A stretch of 64,000 bases of DNA from Nilaparvata lugens (taxonomy: Eukaryota; Arthropoda; Insecta; Hemiptera; Delphacidae): the NCBI RefSeq assembly GCF_014356525.2, contig NC_052511.1:8836500-8900499 (forward strand), given 5' to 3'. The number at the start of each line of letters is the position of its first letter. Position 1 is the stretch's first letter. A program made the position numbers and the translations under genes. Shown here one piece after another: positions 57,940 to 64,000 of the stretch. The notes under the pieces are model-generated. The model saw only the letters and a list, made by a program, of their open reading frames with translations, was not told the origin of the DNA and searched no databases.

Positions 57940-58300
57940 AACAGGAGGAAGAAACTGAAGGGTGACCAAGGAGCATGGTCGACCATATTATAGCGCATGC
58001 GCGTGAGTATGTCAGCTGTCAGTCGACAGTCGCAGTGACTCACAACCTAGCCAGCTGGCGATTCCCCTTGGCGAATTTAGGGTAGGTTAGGTAGGGTTGC
58101 TTGCTGCTGGGGACATAGCAGTCGTGATTGGACAGATCTCGGACTTATCTGGCGAGCATCCCGTTGCCAAGTGTTGATAAGATGTGGGATTAGTTGCGGA
58201 TTATTCTTTGTTTGGCGGCTGACGATTCGGCGTCTAGCTTCATTCGCCTGATATTTGGACAGGCGATAAGCTGTGGGATGATTAGTGCTGGGGGTGAGGA
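57940..58300. promoter_or_regulatory. GC-rich single-copy island with GCGCATGCGC
   Basis: CpG-containing block in AT-rich DNA with a TAGCGCATGCGCGTG palindrome near 57993 (the NRF-1/erect-wing type motif), TGTCAGTCGACAGTCG symmetry and GGTAGGTTAGGTAGGG. No repeat copy elsewhere in the window. The minus-strand frame 58077-58502 (141 codons) covers it: its N-terminal part is a shadow of purine-rich DNA and its Arg/Gln-rich C-terminal 60 residues are unrecognised. Candidate promoter or enhancer. Confidence -1.
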
Positions 58301-58460
58301 GGATGAGTGGGAGGAGGAGGAGGTGTTGGAGGGGAGGAAGAGGAGGATATGTGTAAAAGAAAAGAGAGTGAGAGTTAGGGCGAGTGGGAGGAGGGAGAGG
58401 TGTTGTGGAGAGGAAGAGGATGATATGTGTGAAAGAAAAATGAGTGAGAGTTGATAATAT
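58301..58460 (+). repeat. Short purine-rich tract
   Basis: GGAGGAGGAGGTGTTGGAGG-like sequence, G/A-biased for ~150 bp. Glu/Arg-rich plus-strand frame (58194-58454) reflects composition. Confidence -1.
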
Positions 58461-58551
58461 TGAGAGAGAGAATACTGGAATCATAAAACTGAGAAAATTC
58501 ATCTATGAGTTATGAAAATGATCTACGATGAAAATGAAACGATGGAGAAAA

Positions 58552-58740
58552 TTGATTGATTGATATATTGATTGAGTACTTTATGGAGATTACAATATAT
58601 ATACTAGCTTCTACACTTATATACAATAGCTTACAATACAGCAAGAAGAATAGAATAGAATCGCTGCCTTTTTTTTACCTAGGAGGGCGGAGTTAGGGTG
58701 CAGTCGGCCCTCTCTTACACTCAACCCTCCAATACAACGC
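58552..58740 (-). mobile_element. Truncated family H joined to family N retroposon end
   Basis: H part (58552-58641: ATTGATTGATATATTGATTG, CAATAGCTTACAATACAGCA) switches to N (AGAATAGAATAGAATCGCTG, TACCTAGGAGGGCGGAGTTA). N recurs inverted at 62722-62840. Confidence -1.
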
Positions 58741-58929
58741 TAAATAATTACTAGATTGAACAAATCCTATTGAGAAAAAATATATATTACAAACAAGGTT
58801 AATAAATATTATTGGAATACAAAATAATAATCAATGGAGAAAAAAAATAAAAAACCTAAATTATAATTAAGTTATGAATAGAAATTGAAAAATAAAAACT
58901 AAAAAATAATACAAGGAGGGAGAGAGAGA
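58741..58929. other. No gene seen
   Basis: A/T-rich, A-rich strand; nothing recognised. Confidence -1.
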
Positions 58930-59226
58930 GATTGCTTGATTTTTGATTGATTGAGTACTTTATTTTATGTAGATTACAATTATACTGGCTCAAACACTTA
59001 TACACAATAGCTTACAATACAGCAAAATTATAGATGAATTTACAAAATATAAATTAATAAAATAATTATTGAGCTGTATATGATATGAAAAAAGTAATGT
59101 GTAATAACTATAGATAAAATAGATAATATTGTTATGCATCTACATAGATTGGCGGAGCTTTGGACATATCAATGTCCATTCTTCGGAAAGAATATTCGAA
59201 GTATCCTTCTCACTAACTCTCTACCG
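58930..59226 (-). mobile_element. Family H SINE-like element, copy 3
   Basis: TTGATTGATTGAGTACTTTA at the left (tail), CAATAGCTTACAATACAGCA, and CTTCGGAAAGAATATTCGAA near the right end, next to a (GA)n run at 59229-59250. The small frames 59129-59334 read through the end and the GA run. Confidence -1.
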
Positions 59227-59250
59227 AAAGAGAGAGAGAGAGAGAGAGCG

Positions 59251-59592
59251 AGGAATAGTGATAGAGAGGGGAATAGTGAGAGAGAGGGGAATAGGGAGAG
59301 AGACTGGCGAGAAGTGAGGAATATGTTGGAGTGAATATTTATGTAAAAGTAATAGATTTGATCAATAAGAAAAAAATCTAGGAGAGGAGTGAAGAAATAA
59401 CAGTAAAGAAGAAACAGTGATGAGGAATGATGATATGAAAAAATATAATGGAGATAATGTAGATTAAAGTGTAAAGGATGAAAGGGGTGAGAGAGAAACT
59501 GAAATGGATGAAGATGACTGGAATAATCCACAAAAATAGTTGAATAGATTAACACAGGATTATGAAGTTATCAACATCTGATAATAAGAGAC
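59251..59592. other. No gene seen
   Basis: Purine-biased sequence. The 128-codon minus-strand frame (59169-59555) is a composition artefact (Ser/Phe/Leu runs). Confidence -1.
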
Positions 59593-60036
59593 ACCCGGTT
59601 ACATAAAAGTCTGTCAACTTCTAATCCCTGTCAAATTCTTTTGGTAGAGAGTTATTGGGAAGGATATTTTGAATATTCTTTCCGAAGAATGGACATTGAT
59701 ATGTCCAAAGCTCCTCCAATTTATGTAGATGCATAACAATATTATCTATAGTTATCACAAATTGCTTTTTTCATATCATATATATATACATTTCAATAAT
59801 AATTTTCTTAGTCTATATTATGTAAATTCATCTATAATGTTGCTGTATTGTAAGCTATTGTATATAAGTGTATAAGCCAGTATATATTGTTGTAATCTAA
59901 ATGAATGAAGTACTCAATCAATCAATCAATCCCGATTGAATCCCACGAGAATCAATCAGAGAGGCCTTCTTCTCAGAAAAACCTTCTCGTGGCATTTAAT
60001 AATGATTTAAACTTAACAGGGTTTTGTGCAACCGGG
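59593..60036. mobile_element. Family G MITE, copy 5, split by a family H element
   Basis: G ends CCCGGTTACATAAAAGTCTG and GGGTTTTGTGCAACCGGG. H (about 59636-59935, plus strand, with (AATC)n tail) is inserted after CTTCTAATCCC; sequence resumes AATCCCGATTGAATCCCACG, so AATCCC is a likely short target duplication. Confidence -1.
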
Positions 60037-60049
60037 TCTAAGAACTCTA

Positions 60050-60985
60050 CAGTATAGAATTCTTAATTCTATACTGTATAATGTACAGTAGAATTCTTTC
60101 AATTCTATATTGGATGGGGAACGACAAAAACCGATTCCGATGCAAGAGAAAACAACAAAATAGACAAGAAGAGGAATAAGTAGAAAAGAGATAATAAAGT
60201 AACAAAGAAAAAGTGGAAAGCTGCTGACAATGAAAAGAGGTTTAATAATAAAATTCAAATCAAGGTTTAATACAATTTAAAGGAAATATAACTGGAAAGA
60301 GAAATGAAAAGAATACATGTAGATAAGAACAAAGAAGTGTCCAATGAAAATGAAAGGAAACGTTAAGAAGGGTACCGGAGGGTGGAAGTAACATAGAATG
60401 AAGAGAAAGTACCCTACAATTGCGGCCCTTCTGTCCGTTATTATAGGAAAGGGATTATCACTGCATTGGGAGAGGGACCTCTGTAATTTACACAAGTCTG
60501 TTGCTAAACATTGGTCCACCCACTCTCTCCAAATCCATCAATCATCAGGAAGCATTATTTTTATTTTGTGGCACACGAAAAAACCACTAATCGGCTTATA
60601 AAACAATTACGGCCATATTGAAAGTGTTATTGATGGTTTGAGTGGTTAGTGCTTGACCGTTGACCCTAAGATTTATTGTCCCTAGAGTTAAGAGAGAACA
60701 CTACTGTTTGAAAATTGAATTATTGACTTCAAAATATTGTACTTCGTATTGAGATTATTTTGAAAATGTTGTCGGTTGGTGAATTAAATTTGTAGTATAT
60801 GGATTTTAAATACTGTATTTAATCCTGATGGTTGATAATGAAGCTTAAATCTCACATTTCCAAGCGATTTAATGTTTAGAATCTATCACCGTATAACAAT
60901 ATATCTGTTACTGAATTTTAGTCAATATTTTTCTCTAATCTCTCTATTCATGATTGAATTCCACTCTCTGCTCTTTTCAATTATA
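60050..60985. other. No gene recognised
   Basis: AT-rich, with CTATACTGTATA-type palindromic bits at 60045-60110 (AGTATAGAATTCTTAATTCTATACT). A more balanced stretch (60395-60600) holds a 67-codon plus frame and an antiparallel minus frame; neither is recognised. Confidence -1.
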
Positions 60986-60989
60986 TTTA

Positions 60990-61785
60990 TTACTTTCCTT
61001 GCCCTATTACCATAGGTAAGGAAAGTATTGCTTTCTGAAAAAAACTAAGGTACCCCAATTTCTAAATTTTATATACGTTTCAAGGTCCCCTGAGTCCGAA
61101 AAAGTGGTTTTTGGGTATTGGTCTGTATCCCAATCAACGGAATGACTTCAAATTTGGAACTTAAGGTCCTTACACTATAAGTATCCGACACGAACAATTC
61201 CAATCAAATACAATTGAAGATGGCGGCTAAAAAGGCGAAAATGTTGTCAAAAACAGGGTTTTTCGCGATTTTCTCGAAAATCAAATTTATACCCAGAATA
61301 GTCATTGATAAGCTCTATCAACTGCCACAAGTCTCATATCTGTAAAAATTTCAGGAGCTTCACCCCATCTATGCAAAGTTTGATTTTAGATCCTCAATTA
61401 TCAGTCTTCATATACAATTTAAACAAAAAATTTCAAGTGGAAAGGATTAAGCATGAAACTCTCTACAATTGATGTTTTGTAACATTTTCACCTAAGAATG
61501 GAAATAAGCTCGAAATTCGAGAAAATGTGATTATTCAATTGCAAACTGTTGGCAACTGTTGATTCTAGTAAATCATTCAGTATGAAGACCTCGTATGTCT
61601 TCACTATCTCTTCACTATGAAGAGATAGCAGACCTCCTGTGTTTCGAGCGTTATTGTCCAGTCACCAGCTGGCGTATTTCTTTGAATAATAGTAGACTTG
61701 TGATGCGCGTGAACACTAGCGTCAGGTGATCAATTTTCATAACGGCTAGGAAAGTTGTGTAGGTGCGTCACACCAGATTTTTTTA
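60990..61785 (+). mobile_element. Family F repeat, copy 3, no microsatellite
   Basis: TTACTTTCCTTGCCCTATTA to GTGCGTCACACCAGATTTT. After TTGGTCTGTAT the sequence goes straight to CCCAATCAACGG, lacking TG repeats. A small duplication (TCTTCACTATGAAGAGATAG) is near 61600. Confidence -1.
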
Positions 61786-61910
61786 CAAGGTTAGCAAAAA
61801 GAATACAACGATCAGAAAAGAGAAAACAGGCTATTGCCCAAAACTTCTTCAATTTTCCTAATTTAGTTTCAAATTGTCCAAATATTATACATAGGTTATT
61901 GATATTCTAC
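61786..61910 (-). mobile_element. Family I-like retroposon end, copy 4
   Basis: AGAAAAGAGAAAACAGGCTA and GCCCAAAACTTCTTCAATTT resemble 36120-36240. Directly abuts family F copy 3. Confidence -1.
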
Positions 61911-62721
61911 CTATGATAAATTCAAGGTTTATATTCATCATTTTATAATTCAATTACGCTTCAAGGCATTATTTTTTGATTATAGAGAATCGGACACGGA
62001 GGTTAGAAGATGTTTGAGATCATCAATCGGACTTATTCCCGATGAAATTAAAGCTTGCAATATTATGATAATTCCCTATAACCAGATCCCTACTAACCAA
62101 TAGATCTATTGGTAGTTGGTAGTAAGTTGGTAGAAGCTCATGAAAATGAATGTCAATAATTGACTAAAAACAGTCAATTTTGAAATTTCTAAAGACAATT
62201 AGAAGTATTCCAATGCTATGAACCATTTTCCTTACATTGTATGATTTTTATTGTATTCATACTTATCACCTCACAAAAGCATTGATTGTTTTACATTTTT
62301 TTACTACCTAATAATTTATAGCTAGTTTGCATGTTCATATTATATTAGATGCTATTCTATTTTTGTAAGCATAAATGCAATTTGCCTTTTAAAAATTTAA
62401 TGTATAATTCGAATTGGAAAAAAGCATTTCTGAAAAATAGTACAATCCCACGAATTTATTTGCATTCATTTCAAAAAAATTAATGTTCAATGACATGTTA
62501 AATCTCAATCAATGTTGGAACTTTAAGAAGAATGACATCTTGAAAAATTATCATTTTTTTGTAGCTGGAAATTTTATTATCATCATGCAAATAAGTGAAG
62601 AAAATATAGAAATTTGAATGAATCGGGAAATACAGAGTATTCTATAATTTAAAAAAAAAAACAGTCGATATAATTATCGACTTAAATAACACAGTTTTAT
62701 CAACTTAACTTTTATCAACTT
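61911..62721. other. No gene seen
   Basis: Very AT-rich single-copy intergenic sequence; nothing recognised. Confidence -1.
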
Positions 62722-62840
62722 GAGGGTCAACTGCGCCCTAACTTCACCCTCCTAGGTCAAAAATAAAGGCAGTCATTCTATTCTATTCCTTCCTATTTTA
62801 TTCCATACTGTTGCGCGCAGAAATAAATCGATTCTATTCT
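62722..62840 (+). mobile_element. Family N retroposon end, copy 2
   Basis: AGGGTCAACTGCGCCCTAAC, CACCCTCCTAGGTCAAAAAT, then a (TATTC)n-like tail (ATTCTATTCTATTCC). Inverted relative of the copy at 58640. Confidence -1.
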
Positions 62841-64000
62841 ATATATTATTACGAATTTGGATTGCATATCCTTATAACACTAGTTACACCATTTTCAAAT
62901 ATTATTTGGAGCTTATATAATGTCTCATGACCAAAAACACGTGAGATTCTTACAGAAATCGTTTACATATTCTTATATAAACGTTACATAAACAATTATG
63001 AACAATAATCTTATGTAGCAAAACATATTTCAAGTACCTTACGGAGTGTAGGTTTGAGGTTATAAAACAGAGTTATGGGGTGGAAATTTGAAGAAACAAG
63101 CTGATTACATATTTATTGAACGTGCATCTTGTGATGTAATTTGAGGATTTCAAGGAAGGAGAATGTTGCACGTTTAGAACCACGAGATCGATTCAAAATC
63201 AAATTTTATTCAAGAAAACGCGAGCTATTCTGTAACGTGATGCAGGTCTATGTAATCGATAGTACAACAGTAACAATCGCTACGTACTGAATTTTACTTG
63301 ACTTTTAAGACATATTAATTCAATCACGTAACGAGAAAAGAATTTGTAAATAAATGATTGATTTTATCGGTTTTTACTTCGAAATAAAAGAACAGTACTT
63401 ACGCTGCAACAGATAATGTTATTTACAAACAAGAATCAAGACAGCCATTCGCTTCTTACAAGCGGCCATGTTGATTTCTACCCCAGCCGATTTCAACCCT
63501 CGACGTAACCAACCCCTAAATGCAGAGCTACCAACCTGAGAGAGCTCTGAACTCTGAGCGGTGGCTTCAAAAATGGCATTTTGAATATTTGTGTTGTTAC
63601 TTTGAATATTATGCAAAATTTCACTTGTTCTAATTTAAAAAATGTACACCATGGATAACTTATTCTATTTTCTCCCTCTTTGCACTGATTATGAGCTTCT
63701 TAGGACTTAATTCAGCAAGAATATTAAGGCTGCTGAATGCTGAACTAAGACATAACTGAATAGACCTACATCTTACTCAGTCCTTCGATTCATATTTAAA
63801 AAATAATGTCAAATTCACATGCATGATTAATCAAACATATTGATGACTATGCAATTTTTAGAATAATCTGCTTGGACAAAGCTAGAAATTTGGATTTGCA
63901 ATCTATTTAACGATTTCCAAAACATCCCACTTTCTCAAGTTGGTTAGCTTTCTTTGATGGGGATGAGAACTAATTCAAATAGAAATGAATGAATAGAATA
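62841..64000. other. No gene recognised; GC-richer patch 63419-63616
   Basis: Mostly AT-rich. The patch at 63420-63600 has a 65-codon minus-strand frame beginning MHNIQSNNTNIQNAIFE with no recognised domain. It may be part of a transcribed leader or a decayed element; no Hox motif (YPWM, homeodomain) is present. Confidence -1.

Noticed and set aside
59169..59555. 128-codon minus-strand frame
   Set aside because: It crosses a family H repeat and a GA run; composition artefact.

Overview
The window is AT-rich, repeat-dense insect nuclear DNA. It holds one confidently recognised coding exon: exon 1 of the Hox gene Sex combs reduced (Scr), minus strand, 30124-30781. This exon carries the Scr N-terminal motif MSSYQFVNSLA, an internal SPQDLST motif and the YPWM hexapeptide. 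It ends at a GTAAGT splice donor just before the expected homeodomain exon. I found no homeobox anywhere downstream (1-30123), so intron 1 is inferred to be at least 30 kb. The repeat style and very long Hox intron suggest a hemipteran, probably planthopper-like. That assignment is inference from style, not from a database match.

Layout. 1-30123 is Scr intron 1 as far as the window shows: minisatellites, foldback elements, retroposon 3' ends, and a few GC-richer single-copy islands (about 18.0-18.6, 22.37-22.69 and 27.3-27.76 kb) that are candidate intronic regulatory DNA. 30124-31120 is the Scr first exon plus its GC-rich 5' leader and proximal promoter. 31.1-64 kb is upstream intergenic DNA, where fushi tarazu and Antennapedia would be expected from conserved Hox order, but neither was seen. 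This part includes a 1.5 kb strand-asymmetric purine tract, a 142-bp satellite growing inside a mariner-like MITE, a roughly 480-bp imperfect (TG)n tract inside a dispersed repeat, a Helitron-like element and many MITEs.

Most open reading frames over 60 codons are fortuitous. Several run through tandem repeats whose period is a multiple of three (66 bp, 54 bp), through the (TG)n tract, or through the pyrimidine strand of the purine tract.

Repeat families recognised by comparing copies within the window are named A-O. The most informative are: B, K and L, three unrelated inverted-repeat families that share exact 7-bp target duplications and CA...TG ends; C, a foldback element with a one-sided head of about 45 bp and variable 9-16 bp target duplications, reminiscent of Penelope-like elements; D, TA-flanked mariner-like; E, flanked once by long direct repeats; F, with a variable microsatellite; G, a short palindrome with GGTTGCAC ends; H, SINE-like with an (AATC)n tail, once flanked by 100-bp direct repeats. 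The most striking single observation is a B copy about 0.8 kb upstream of the Scr start that contains a 50-bp, roughly 94% identical copy of the Scr 5' flank.
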